DNA from: Trichomonas vaginalis G3
Taxonomy: Eukaryota; Parabasalia; Trichomonadida; Trichomonadidae
Direction of reading: 5' to 3'
Length of the DNA: 64,000 bases
Assembly: GCF_026262505.1 (NCBI RefSeq)
Contig: NC_067206.1
Span: forward strand, 4,802,879 to 4,866,878
Position numbers and translations under genes: made by a program. This document shows positions 18,529 to 29,220 of the stretch, one piece after another. Below the pieces are notes generated by a model that was given only the letters and a program-made list of their open reading frames with translations, was not told the DNA's origin and searched no databases. The stretch's first letter is position 1. Each line of letters opens with the position of its first letter.

Positions 18529-19029
18529 ATGTCTCCAGTTGGAAAGCCACACCCAAAGGATAAATTCACACCATCCGAAGATGAGAAGCTTAAGCTTCTT
18601 GTTAAAGTTCTTGGTGTTTCAAATTGGAAGAAAGTTAGTGAGTACATGGTTACAAGAAATGCTCGTCAATGCAGAGATCGTTATAAAAACTACCTTGCTC
18701 CACATCTTAATAGCAGCCCATGGTGCAAGGAAGATGACGAGAAGTTATTAAATCTCGTTGAACAACATGGCAGAAAGTGGTCCTTAATCGCTAAGGAGTT
18801 CACAGGCCGTACAGATATTAATATTAAGAGTCGTTATGCTCTCTTAATGAGACAAGAAGAAAGGGACAGACATAAACACGAGTCTGAACCAGAGTTCGTT
18901 CATGAGATTGAAGCACAACCACTCTATTCTCAGAATATTATCGAAGACTTCACCCAACCACCAATGATGGATGATGGTCTCATCAATTTTGATTACGGAG
19001 ATATTCAACAGTTTGATTTTGATCTCTGA
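18529..19029 (+). CDS. Two-repeat Myb-like DNA-binding protein, 166 aa
   Basis: Transcription-factor-type protein with two SANT/Myb repeats: residues 12-57 (FTPSEDEKLKLLV, SNWKKVSEYM, RNARQCRDRYKNYL) and 63-107 (SPWCKEDDEKLLNLV, RKWSLIAKEF, GRTDINIKSRY). The carboxy 55 residues are acidic and aromatic, resembling an activation tail. Small R2R3-like Myb proteins are greatly expanded in T. vaginalis and some bind promoter elements of this parasite. The frame is open upstream, but the first ATG is at 18529 with an Inr just before it. Nuclear location is presumed. Confidence 0.9.
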   Translation: MSPVGKPHPKDKFTPSEDEKLKLLVKVLGVSNWKKVSEYMVTRNARQCRDRYKNYLAPHLNSSPWCKEDDEKLLNLVEQHGRKWSLIAKEFTGRTDINIKSRYALLMRQEERDRHKHESEPEFVHEIEAQPLYSQNIIEDFTQPPMMDDGLINFDYGDIQQFDFDL

Positions 19030-19831
19030 ATTATTTAGATATATAAATGTTTGTGTTACGTCTATCCTAATTATGTAGTTTTTTAAATTCAAAGTGTTTA
19101 CATTTCAGGGTGTAATGTTGAATTTAAATTCAGTATAGATAAATCGAATAAATAGAGAGTATTTAGTTACAAAATCCATCATTTTTTAAATTATGGCTTA
19201 TCTACGAGTGATTTGGAGATTCATTATTTTATCTAAAATATAACATACCATTTTTATATGATATAATAATCTTGCTAGGGATAAACATTACTTTCATATA
19301 GCATTTTATCACTTATCGTCAATTCAAAATTCCAAGAATCTGAATTACAAAAATACTAACCAACATATCCTTGAGAAATCTGCAACAAGTGGTTGTTAAT
19401 CCGGACATCGCCATTATGGCTCATTTTGATTACCAAATTTACGAAATAATTTTTTCCCAAAAGACTGTAATTGCAAAAATACTTTAACATACGAATTTAA
19501 CAGACACAATTCTTAGATTTATAAAAAGATAGAACAGAATCACTAAATAAATGTTAGAAAACAATTCATTTCGATTTTTGATCATGATTTATGTACCAAT
19601 ATCAAAGGTTGTACCAAGTAATCTTGATTTATCCTAGAACTATCTATCCAATTCACTATTTATATTCATCTCATTTTACTTGAACGTAAACAAACAAGAT
19701 GTAAGAGAAAACAAATAATACTTTAGCTAAACAATTTAAAGTATAAGAGTATAACCATAAAAATCTAAAAAATCTGAAGAAATAAAATTATTTTATAAAA
19801 TTAATAAAAATTAATAACAAAAAATCTATTT
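19030..19831. other. Intergenic DNA, nothing recognised
   Basis: AT-rich spacer between convergent genes (Myb, plus; kelch, minus). No open frame, repeat or RNA gene that I can support. Confidence 0.6.
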
Positions 19832-20988
19832 TTATTCAGCATCAACTTCCGCAGTTAAAGAACTCTTCGGCAGGCTAAGGTGGAGAACATCATACATATC
19901 ACTCCTCATATGCAAAGCAGCGAGTGCTTGTCCTATCGACAGATGGAACGTTGGAGGTGGGTTGTGCATTTTAGAGCCAAGTGTCGAGATGAGAGTTCTT
20001 GTTTTCTCGTGGTAGACAAGTGTCGCGGAATGTTCGCGCGGCAACATGAAAAGGCCAACTTTATTGATGGCTCCGTCCTCAGGACCGAGCGATTCCATGT
20101 CTGGTCGGACATGAAATGCGAACCACCAATTTCTGTTGAGGTCCAGTGCGTAGATGTGCATGAATGATGATTCTGCCTCTCCGCCAACGACGAAAAGATA
20201 GTCACTAACTCCGCAAATGGCGGCATGCGACATTTCATGAGATGGTTCTGTTCCTGTGCAATGTAGAGACTCGAATGACTTTTGTGTGGGTCAAATTTGA
20301 TTATACCGTGACCTTTACTTGACCCGAAAATGTAATAACAGCCGCGATGTGTACAATATGCTGGAGCTGCACGTCCTGTGTGCATTAACTCATGGCGATG
20401 CCAGCCATCAGCATTGGCACGAAGAATATGTACACCGCTATGAATTTGACCATTTGTAGAGCCTCCCCAAAGAAATAACGCATCTGGAATTGCAAAAAAG
20501 ACAGCAGATGATCTTGGAGAGGGTTGAATACCTGGGACTTCAACTATACGTACTTCTCCAGTATCCAAATTAATGGAATGTAAGTCATTGTAGTATTTCG
20601 AATTGCATTCACCGCCAAATACATAAAATTGTCTACCAACAAGTGTTCCGGATGGGTAAGATCGTGGAGACAATAAATTGGCTTTTATTTGAGTCCATTT
20701 ATTCGTTGCAATATTTAACATCCAAATATCATTAAGATACCTTTGAGAAGAACCATATCCGTATGCAATAACAATACTCTCAGTTGAAGCATCATAGATA
20801 TAGGCATGCCCGACGCGTGGTTCTGGCGCAACAGAGTCAGGGTAAGCAAAAGACCAAACTCCATGGTATGCAGTTTTGAATAAAGGAATCTTCTTATGTA
20901 CTTTTTGCTTTAGCTTGGCTGGCTGAACTTCAAGGCCGTCCCATAATGGAACATAGTCCAATCGGCTGACGCTCTGTTCAGTGCCCAT
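19832..20988 (-). pseudogene. Kelch-repeat protein gene broken by one frameshift
   Basis: Six kelch units can be read, enough for one six-bladed beta-propeller: units begin near RVGHAYIYD, RSYPSGTLV, RSSAVFFAI, RAAPAYCTH, MSHAAICGV and REHSATLVY, most with a GG or G before the aromatic strand (YVFGGE, FLWGGS, FVVGGE). The first four lie in one frame from the ATG at 20988 and the last two in another. The frame changes at about 20275-20290, between the residues FDPHK and ESLHCTG. This may be a real mutation or a sequencing error; everything else, including the stop followed by UAAA, looks maintained. The role is probably protein-protein interaction. Confidence 0.8.
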
Positions 20989-21006
20989 TTTTTTCTATCA
21001 ATCAAA

Positions 21007-21023
21007 AGTGATATAAAAAGTGA
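21007..21023 (-). promoter_or_regulatory. Two Inr-like sites upstream of the kelch gene
   Basis: On the minus strand TCACT occurs twice (21007-21011 and 21019-21023), each in the context TCACTTTT. They would give leaders of about 21 and 33 bases. Confidence 0.4.
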
Positions 21024-22047
21024 CAAAATTCTCCATCTGAGAGAGAGACAATTTTTTTTTGTCGAAGTTCTGAAATTGCTAATATGTGTTTGCTCTTATT
21101 TCCTTTGGAAAACCATTTGATAAATTTACACAGAGCTTATCCTTTTAGGTAAGCAGTCTTGAAAATGAGTCTATTATTTTGAGTGAAATCTAAATTATAG
21201 GATTGTTCAATTTCACACAAATATTTATCAAGGGCATCACGAAGAAAATTCTTAATTGAAGAAAATAGTACATAACTCCAAAGATTTTGGTTTGATATTT
21301 TTCGAACCTTAATTTGGATAACATCTATTAGCAGGATACCTTTTTCGGCAGTACTTATCCATAAGCATACTTTATCACCATAGAAATCAAATTAACAAAA
21401 ATGAATTCTGAAAATCAGCCATTTGTGGTATAAATATAATATCCCTAACTTGAAAAAACAATTTCAAAGAGTTGCGGAAATAAAAATATATCAAAATGGA
21501 AATTTTATTAAATTTCCTCATTTATGAACTGTGTTATGAAGGATATCTGAGATACATTCCTCCCAAATGCTTTTATTTGAATAAAAATCATAAAAATATA
21601 TCTTACAACAAATCTTACATATTGAGACATAAAAACAAAAAGAGATTCTCAAATTGTAACATGACAAAATTGGTGATTAAATATAGATGCTAATGCTCTA
21701 TTTTCAAATGATAATTTTGGATATTTATTTTCTCGAATGGATAACAATTTAACGATTGATTATTAACATACTGCATAACGCATATATAAAAGCATAATTG
21801 AATCAAATAATATATGAAGACTTCAAAAATTATGGGATATCAAGGGTTAAAGTATCGACCTACAGCCAAATAGTCGACATAATATCTTTAAACATGCATA
21901 GTATAACTACATGGACTTATTAATTTAAGGTTTGAACGAATAAAAATTATAATCGAAAAAATTTACCGAGTGAGAAAAAAAGTCAATGAATAAATTTACG
22001 ATAAATACTATTTACATACAAACAAGGAATAAGGCAATCAATATTGC
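21024..22047. other. Intergenic DNA, nothing recognised
   Basis: AT-rich. A 65-codon frame at 21496 looks composition-driven (Lys/Asn/Ile-rich) and is not supported. Confidence 0.55.
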
Positions 22048-22302
22048 TTAAAGTTTGAAGCAACTTGATGTGGTGTAGATGGAACTGTTCGATGAAAGGA
22101 AGTAGTGAGCTGATCCATATTTGTTATATGAGCTCATTTCTTGAAGGGAAATGTTGGAACCTTCGCCTGACTCGTCACATGAAGAGGACATGAAATTCGA
22201 GAAGGAATCATATGATGATATGGAGGATGAATCATTTGAGTTGTAATCGTAGTTGAAGCTGCTGACTGTTCTGAATGGCTGGGCAGATTGGTATGAGTAC
22301 AT
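22048..22302 (-). CDS. Small Ser/Tyr-rich protein, 84 aa
   Basis: Unrecognised. About a third of residues are Ser, with many Tyr and Asn (SYDSFSNFMSSSCDESGEGS), so it is probably disordered. I accept it as a gene because the ATG at 22302 is preceded by TCATT on the minus strand (22310-22314), a good Inr giving a 10-base leader, and because its codon use is less AT-driven than the random frames around it. It could be a regulatory or phosphorylated peptide; no function is implied. Confidence 0.55.
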   Translation of the reverse strand: MYSYQSAQPFRTVSSFNYDYNSNDSSSISSYDSFSNFMSSSCDESGEGSNISLQEMSSYNKYGSAHYFLSSNSSIYTTSSCFKL

Positions 22303-22309
22303 TATCTGG

Positions 22310-22314
22310 AATGA
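22310..22314 (-). promoter_or_regulatory. Inr (TCATT) of the Ser/Tyr-rich gene
   Basis: TCATT read on the minus strand, with the presumed +1 A at 22312, ten bases before the ATG. It fits TCA+1Y(T/A). Confidence 0.5.
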
Positions 22315-23923
22315 TTTAATTTAAAATATTAAAACCGCTAAATCTCTATAAAAAAACGATTTGATAAGACATTGAATTTTTTGTTCTATTGTAATATTAT
22401 TGGAATGGATATAATTTATTCGATGGTGAATTAAAAAAATCAGGGTCACTTTTCACTGATAAAGCAATTTTTTATGTGAATATGTATATAAGTACTACAT
22501 TTAAACAAATTTCCAAATTTTCTTATTTTATCTTTGCGGTTTGATAAAAGTAAAATTCTGAATTTTTTGCCGCATAATTTATGAAAAATGAACTGACAAA
22601 GTCAATAACAAACAATTATCTATTTTTTATTTTCCTTACAAGTGTTTTCAATTTTTTCTGAAGAAAAAATTGACTGAAACTCAAATCAATAATTCTAAGA
22701 AATATGATTTCAATTTTGATAGCCATCGGCGTATGCTTCATGCAATTCATTCGGACTATATAATCACATGCACTTAACAAAACGTGCGTTTTATGAAATA
22801 TTCGTTACTTTCTCTCAAAATTTTTATGCTACTCTCAAAAAATATACTATCAGTTTACAATTTTTACACATTGATTTGATAAATAATTGCATTTAATATA
22901 ATTAAATCCATGTAATGCTTTTTTTGATTTTTTCTAACCGCGCCGTTTGTCTCAAACGATTATTCTTAACTTTCATTATAATATCCTTATTTGATATATT
23001 TTATCCACTTTAGTAACAATGAAAATTTATTCGAACAATTAATATTTTTTTTTACACACGCAATTCCTTTTAAATCAATCAATGTATATCTTCTCATATC
23101 AAAAACTTTTTTATCGTTTACAATTTTCATTGAAGTTTTTTTGAACTCTCCTCACAAAAAATTCAACAAAAATCATTTTTCGTTAAAAACTTATATTTGG
23201 CCATAAAATCGCCTCTACTAAGATAAGCTAGTCTAAATGTATATCCAAATTAAAAATTTTATTTGATCGTTTTCAATCTTCTCGAACTTTTCTTGAAAAT
23301 ATTTTTATATAACAATATCAACAGTAGTTATTTACTCCATGTTTTTCCCATTTTTCATTAATTTTGCCAAGTTCAATAAATTTTATCACTGATTTCCCAA
23401 ACACTACTGTTTCAATAGATCTTTATTTAAGTCAATAAAAAAGCAATATACATTATATTTTTGCGTTTACACAATGATTTTTAATTTCTTGAAATTTGAT
23501 CTCGAAATTTTATCTATATTACTCTGTGAATTACTTGATATGATAATCCACAATGCTAAATTCTATCTGTAAAAGGTCTGTTTTTTATTATTACGCCTCT
23601 CAATTTGAAAATTTTGATTTCATAAGTGTCTTATTTCAAATATAAGCGCAAAATCCATTTAAATAAGTAAATTTATGAGCTTTTGTCATTAATCAATATT
23701 ATCTCTCTTGTTTATTTTTACTTTGATTCAAATTGATTATTAAAGGCCTTCAAATTCGAAAAATATCTTTCTCTCAATGAAATAAATTCTTTTGTCAGGA
23801 CTATTAAGTGAAAAGTTGAAGCAAATTCATAATTCGAAACCTTGAACAAATTGAATATTTTCAATGCAAGATTTGTTTAGTTAAAGATAGTAATATTATA
23901 AATTACATGCTTCTGTTACATGG
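22315..23923. other. AT-rich intergenic DNA
   Basis: No gene or clear repeat seen; the short frames (for example at 22991) are Phe/Ile/Asn-rich noise. Confidence 0.55.
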
Positions 23924-25175
23924 ACTGTTGTAAACAGAAATTCATCAAAAGTGACACCTCAGAAAAGCTAAAATATTGAATTTTTGGAACTTTTGATAGA
24001 GCACGTTTTTAAATATTAATTAAAGTCAATGTATATTTTGTAAAGATTCTTTTTAATAAAAAAATAAAATTTTGAAGAAGAACACAAAATCTTCTGAAAA
24101 ATAATATCACATAAACTCATATTATTTTCTAATATATAACTATTTTATATAAAAATCAAATTCAATGATCTTAAAAGCGAAGGATAAACCTCAAAATTTA
24201 CGAATATAATGAGTGGGAATATAATGCTTATCTATCATAAAACCATATGAAATATCAATTTTTGCTTTACGCCTAATTTTTGACGACAATTAGCAAAAAA
24301 TGTTAAATGTTAACACTCAGTCCATTTGAATATGAAAAATAAAATTGACTTTGATTAAATGTTTTTATTTATCATGCAATTCTTCTTGCGACCAAAGATT
24401 TGAATAAAAGTTCAAAAAATAAGATAGCTTAAAAAATAATATACGGTAGTGTTTACTAATAGATGAATAGTATATAAATTCTATTAAAATGGATTTGATC
24501 CAAAAAAATATATAAAATTTGATCATAAATAAAATCGTTTTAAATTACTTCTTCATTTAAATTATAACAATTATTTTTGGTTTTATATTTTTTTGGATCA
24601 AATCCATTTTAATAGAATTTATATACTATTCATCTATTAGTAAACACTACCGTATACTATTTTTTAAGCTATCTTATTTTTTGAACTTTTATTCAAATCT
24701 TTGGTCGCAAGAAGAATTGCATGATAAATAAAAACATTTAATCAAAGTCAATTTTATTTTTCATATTCAAATGGACTGAGTGTTAACATTTAACATTTTT
24801 TGCTAATTGTCGTCAAAAATTAGGCGTAAAGCAAAAATTAATATTTCATATGGTTTTATGATAGATAAGCATTATATTCCCACTCATTATATTCGTAAAT
24901 TTTGAGGTTTATCCTTCGCTTTTAAGATCATTGAATTTGATTTTTATATAAAATAGTTATATATTAGAAAATAATATGAGTTTATGTGATATTATTTTTC
25001 AGAAGATTTCATTCTATATGCCTATGAAAAGTACTCTCAAAACTAACTTTTTCCTAATTATAATTAAATCTAGAATATTGTATTATGCTTAGTATTATTT
25101 CATTTTTCTCATTCAATTTAGAATTTACAAATGTCAAAAAATTGAGAGCTGTCACTTTTGATGAATTTCTGTTTA
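23924..25175. mobile_element. Foldback-type non-autonomous element
   Basis: Outer inverted repeats of at least 26 bases at 23931-23956 and 25150-25175 share AATTCATCAAAAGTGACA. Weaker matching extends several bases further out. Inside are two long, nearly perfect inverted arms, 24087-24517 and 24581-25009, about 430 bases each with a 63-base AT-rich loop. It has no coding capacity. The near identity of the arms implies recent origin or ongoing correction. I could not fix the target duplication: GGACT lies on both sides but overlaps the repeat ends. Confidence 0.85.
24087..25009. repeat. 430-bp inverted arms with short loop
   Basis: 24087-24517 is the reverse complement of 24581-25009 with only a few single-base differences and a two-base indel near the loop. 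If transcribed it would make a very long hairpin RNA. Confidence 0.9.
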
Positions 25176-26089
25176 TTACAGGACTAAACCATTTTCTATA
25201 TGAATGCTTCTTGCTAGTGAAGATGCATCCATTTCAGGAAGACAAAAAACCTTGATTTTTTTTTCTCGCAATTGTTTTATTCAAATACAGAATACATTCA
25301 TTTTATGACTCCAAAAGATCAAAATGAGAAAAAACCATCATTCCTGAGGGTAGCAATATATGACTTTAAGCTCTCTTCGCATCAATAAAAACAAGAATAT
25401 AACTAACAAAGCAATTATGTTTCATTAAGAGTCGATACGAAAAGCAGACTTTTTTTTCGTACCCCCTCTCAATTTTTTTTCCAGTTTTCGTACTTTTATA
25501 TAGAGCATAGTATTTGATGTCCAATGTTTGCCTATGATCAGAACATGTCTTTCTCCTGTTCATATTTCAATCTCTGGTCTAGACATATATCACATCAAAT
25601 ATCATATTTGATTATTTACAATTGTTTAAAAGATTTTACTAGTACAAGCATAATATTTTGTGCAAAGTACAATTTCAATGTGTTAATCTATAAAATTTGA
25701 TTTTTATTGCATATGCAATTAGGCATCTTTTTTAAAATAGAGTTTTGAAGATAAGCATATATGAGAATGATATGTACTTGTTATTGTAAATACATTTATT
25801 GTTATAAATTTACTCAATTATCATTGATGATGAAATAAATATTTTATTATATAAAAAAGAGTGTTTATTCATTATAAATAGAGTTCTGTTAAGCAAATAT
25901 TTTATTTGTAACAGGTAAACCCTAAATTTGCATGTTTGAATTATTAAGATCAAATATTTGCATGCAATCAATAAATTTGCTGCAAAATTATAATCTCACG
26001 CATGTACTATTTTGAAACAATAAAGCATCAGAGAGTCTTTTCACTATGATCTTTCAGAAAATGAAAGAACATAGAAAAACTGCCATTTA

Positions 26090-27146
26090 TAGTGATGCCC
26101 TGACCTCAACAATGGTCAGAGCCTGTATCTGTATGTCTTTCAGGGCCGAGATAAGAGGATATCGTCATTGATGTTGGCGATCTCCCTCAAACTCGGCCCT
26201 GAGGATTAGTATTGCAGGCTCTGACATATGTTGAGGCCAGAAATTCAGGTTTGCTGTTTCCCAGGGTCGGATTCCTCTCCTGTCGCCCTAGATCAGGACG
26301 GCATTTGGGAAATCCGGCCCTGAGGACTGTAAGCGAGGCCCTGAACCTTTGCTGAGGCCAGAGCTTAGTGTTTGTTGCTTCTCAGAGCCGAGTTCCGCTG
26401 AGAAGTGTCCGTGATCTGGACAATCTCAGGGAACTCGGCTCTGAGGACTGTAAACGAAGCCCTGGTCTCTGCTAAGGCCAGAGCCTGTATTTTGAAGTCT
26501 TTCAGGACCGATATGAGAGGAGATCGCCAATAATGTGGGCGATCTCCCTCAAAATCGGCCCTGAGGATTGATCTTGCAGGTTCTGGCCTTTACTGTGGCC
26601 AGAACTTCGTTTGGTAAGTATCCCAGGGCCAGATTCCTCGCCTGCCGCCCGGGGTCAGAGCGGCATTTGGGAAAGCCGGCCCTGGGGACTGTGAGCGAAG
26701 TTCTGGCCTTTTCTGAGGCTAGAATCTGTGTATTTCTTTCTTTCAGGGCTGAATTTGAGGGAGATCGTCAATGATGTTGACGATCTCCCTCAAATTCGGC
26801 CCTGAGGATTGTATTTGCAGGCTCTGGCCACTGCTAAGGCCAGAGCTTCGTATGGGCGCTCTCTTGGGACTGGGTTCCTCTCCGGCCGCCCTGAATCAGG
26901 GCGGCCTTTGAGGGAACCAGCCCCAAGGATTGTTTGCGAAGCTCTGGCATTTCCTGAGACCAGAGCCTATGAATTTCATTCAGAGCCAAGTTCCTCTCGG
27001 ATCGAATCTAATGAGGACGACCGTCTAGGAACTTGGCTCTAAGGAGATCAATTGTGAGCTCTGGCCTCGATGAAGGCCAGAGTTTTCAAGGGAATGTTTT
27101 GATGGGATGAGTCTATTATCAGTAAGCTCGCCCCATCAAAACATTC
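26090..27146. repeat. GC-rich array of alternating long and short hairpins
   Basis: Nine short stems of the GCTCTGGCC...GGCCAGAGC type (near 26093, 26220, 26338, 26459, 26580, 26700, 26820, 26941, 27058) alternate with eight long stems of the CAGGGCCGA...TCGGCCCTG type (near 26143, 26262, 26381, 26503, 26624, 26744, 26862, 26981). The clearest long stem has 28-base arms, 26744-26771 and 26777-26804, with a five-base loop and one mismatch. The period is about 117-122 bases. Arm sequences differ between units while pairing is kept. A last GC-containing stem closes at 27092-27146. Open frames across it (26568, 26809) are by-products. Confidence 0.9.
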
Positions 27147-27449
27147 ATTTAAAAATTGAATGAATAATTATCGCATGTATTCAAAAATTAAAAATTTAAA
27201 GATGAATAAAATTATAATACATATGAAAGAGAATTAAATTACATTGAAATTGGATAAAAATTTCCAAAAAAAATTCAAAAAACTGAAAATAAAAAGAAAA
27301 AATACAAAATTTGATAAGAAAAAACGATTTGTTTTAAAAAACGTTTCTGCAAAACATGAAGATTTATGATTTAGATTAAATTGTGAATAAAATTTACTAG
27401 TTTATAGAAGAATGAGAAAATTAGATTATATTGTAAAGAAGATACTTTA

Positions 27450-27800
27450 GAAAGGAGTTTACGATTGAAATATTATATGGTATAACATTGTACTCGTACC
27501 CTCCTTTCGATAATCTGATTTCTAATGCAACATTGAGATATGAAAAAATCAGCTTTCTTCGAAAGGGGTTTATAATTGCAATATAATATGACAGTATATT
27601 GCAAATGTAAACTCCTTTCGGGAATCAAAAGTCTAATGTCACATTGCGGAACAAAAGTGAGAGATTATCCCGATCTGAGTACGTACTTGCAGGGTGCCAT
27701 TGCAAGACCCTGCAAATATGTACTCAGATCGGAAAATTTGTTCCCAATGTCACATTGCGGAACAAAAGTGAGAGATTATCCAGCTCTGAGTACGTACTTG
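27450..27800. repeat. Second hairpin series, AT-richer
   Basis: Stems at 27450-27509, 27560-27620 (CGAAAGG...CCTTTCG type) and 27670-27732 (CCGATCTGAGTA...TACTCAGATCGG type), spaced about 110 bases. A direct repeat containing CACATTGCGGAACAAAAGTG occurs at about 27640 and 27751, 111 bases apart. It continues the architecture of the GC-rich array with different sequence. Confidence 0.8.
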
Positions 27801-28395
27801 CAGGAACCGAGACATATAGTATGCAACAAATGCTTTTATTAACTTATTTACACTCATTTAATTATATTCAAACTTCAATCTTGATTATATTTCATATTTC
27901 TGAGCAACCATAGAGCACCCACTCATAATTATAAAGATTACCAATCCAAACCATATAAAAACACAATTTTTAAAAAGTTATTATTATTCAACTTCTTGTG
28001 ATACGGTATTTTGATTAGATTTCGTAAATTAATGTAAAACAAGTACATATCTATCATGAGCAATCATACGATTATCTAATCAATATTATTGCTTCCCATG
28101 CTAATTCAATTGAGATTATCTTGACATTAAACTTAAAATCCTCTCAAATTCAAGGAGATAATCACAATGCAGCTATATTTTAATGCTGCAGTATAGCGAA
28201 AGCTCTATGATTATTATAAACTAATAATACCATATGAGTACGAAAACTGGAAAAAAAATTGAGAGGGTGTACGAAAAAAAAAAGTCTGCTTTTCATATAG
28301 TTTCTTTCATTAAAATAGAACACTTGAAAAACATGCTTGTTTATAGCATTTCCCACTAAAAAAGACAACTTGTATTAACAATAGGACTTATTATT

Positions 28396-28404
28396 GTTTT
28401 CTTT
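28396..28404. repeat. 9-bp target-site duplication, left copy
   Basis: GTTTTCTTT, identical to 30993-31001, directly abutting the MULE. Confidence 0.85.
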
Positions 28405-28583
28405 GAGAAAGGGACAAACTATCCAGTGTCACTTTTCAAAGGAATAAAAAAAATAATAAAGATGAAATAATAACATGAAATCTTATATAAAATATAATTT
28501 TATCTAAATAGATAAATGAATTAAGCAGTTTACAGTTATATATATTTAATGAGAGACAATATCTAGTTCTATGGTAGAAATGA

Positions 28584-29075
28584 CTCTTAGACTCAAATAA
28601 GTAACACAGATAGAAAGTACTCAGTATAACAATTATATATGTACACTCAAAGTTAGTCGCTGCTAAAATCTTAACCTTGCATTTCGGGAAAATCTGACTA
28701 ATGGCTCTTAGACTCAAATAAGTAACTCAGATAGAAAGTACTCAGTATAACAATTATATATGTACACTCAAAGTTAGTCGCTGCTAAAATCTTAACCTTG
28801 CATTTCGGGAAAATCTGACTAATGGCTCTTAGACTCAAATAAGTAACACAGATAGAAAGTACTCAGTATAACAATTATATATGTACACTCAAAGTTAGTC
28901 GCTGCTAAAATCTTAACCTTGCATTTCGGGAAAATCTGACTAATGGCTCTTAGACTCAAATAAGTAACACAGATAGAAAGTACTCAGTATAACAATTATA
29001 TATGTACACTCAAAGTTAGTCGCTGCTAAAATCTTAACCTTGCATTTCGGGAAAATCTGACAAATGGCTCTTAGA
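28584..29075. repeat. 121-bp tandem repeat, four units plus a partial
   Basis: Units start at 28584, 28705, 28826 and 28947, and a short fifth at 29068, each beginning CTCTTAGACTCAAATAAGTA; spacing is exactly 121. Copies are nearly identical, so the array is young. It lies between the left TIR and the transposase start and probably holds the promoter or transposase-binding sites. Confidence 0.95.
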
Positions 29076-29220
29076 CTTGTTTTGATAATTAATTCTTCAA
29101 TTATATTATAATTTATAACAAATTTCCTCAAACTATCTGTATGTCATTCAATTCCCGGCCACTACATTCAATGATGGACCATTTCCTTCAAATTTTGAAA
29201 TACCTTATTCAATTTGTTGT

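Larger units (their letters stand above)
25430..28300. mobile_element. TIR element carrying a hairpin array, about 2.87 kb
   Basis: Terminal inverted repeats of about 55 bases at 25438-25493 and 28237-28294 (GAAAAGCAGAC, a T run, CGTACMCCCTCTCAA, a T run, CCAGTTTTCGTAC) differ only in T-run length and one base. Matching fades outward, so exact ends and target duplication are uncertain. Between them there is no transposase. Instead there is a GC-rich chain of hairpins (26090-27146) and a second AT-rich hairpin series (27450-27800). I infer a non-autonomous DNA transposon that has captured or evolved an unusual structured array. Confidence 0.75.

Noticed and set aside
21496-21693. 65-codon open frame in the spacer after the kelch gene
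   Set aside because: Lys/Asn/Tyr-rich, no Inr, no recognisable pattern.
26568-27042. Two open frames (68 and 77 codons) in the GC-rich array
   Set aside because: They exist only because GC-rich hairpin units have few stop codons; their sequence simply follows the repeat period and no start context or domain is seen.
26090-29075. CRISPR-like array
   Set aside because: The repeats are 110-121 bases long hairpin units or plain tandem repeats, not short direct repeats with unique spacers; the host is eukaryotic.
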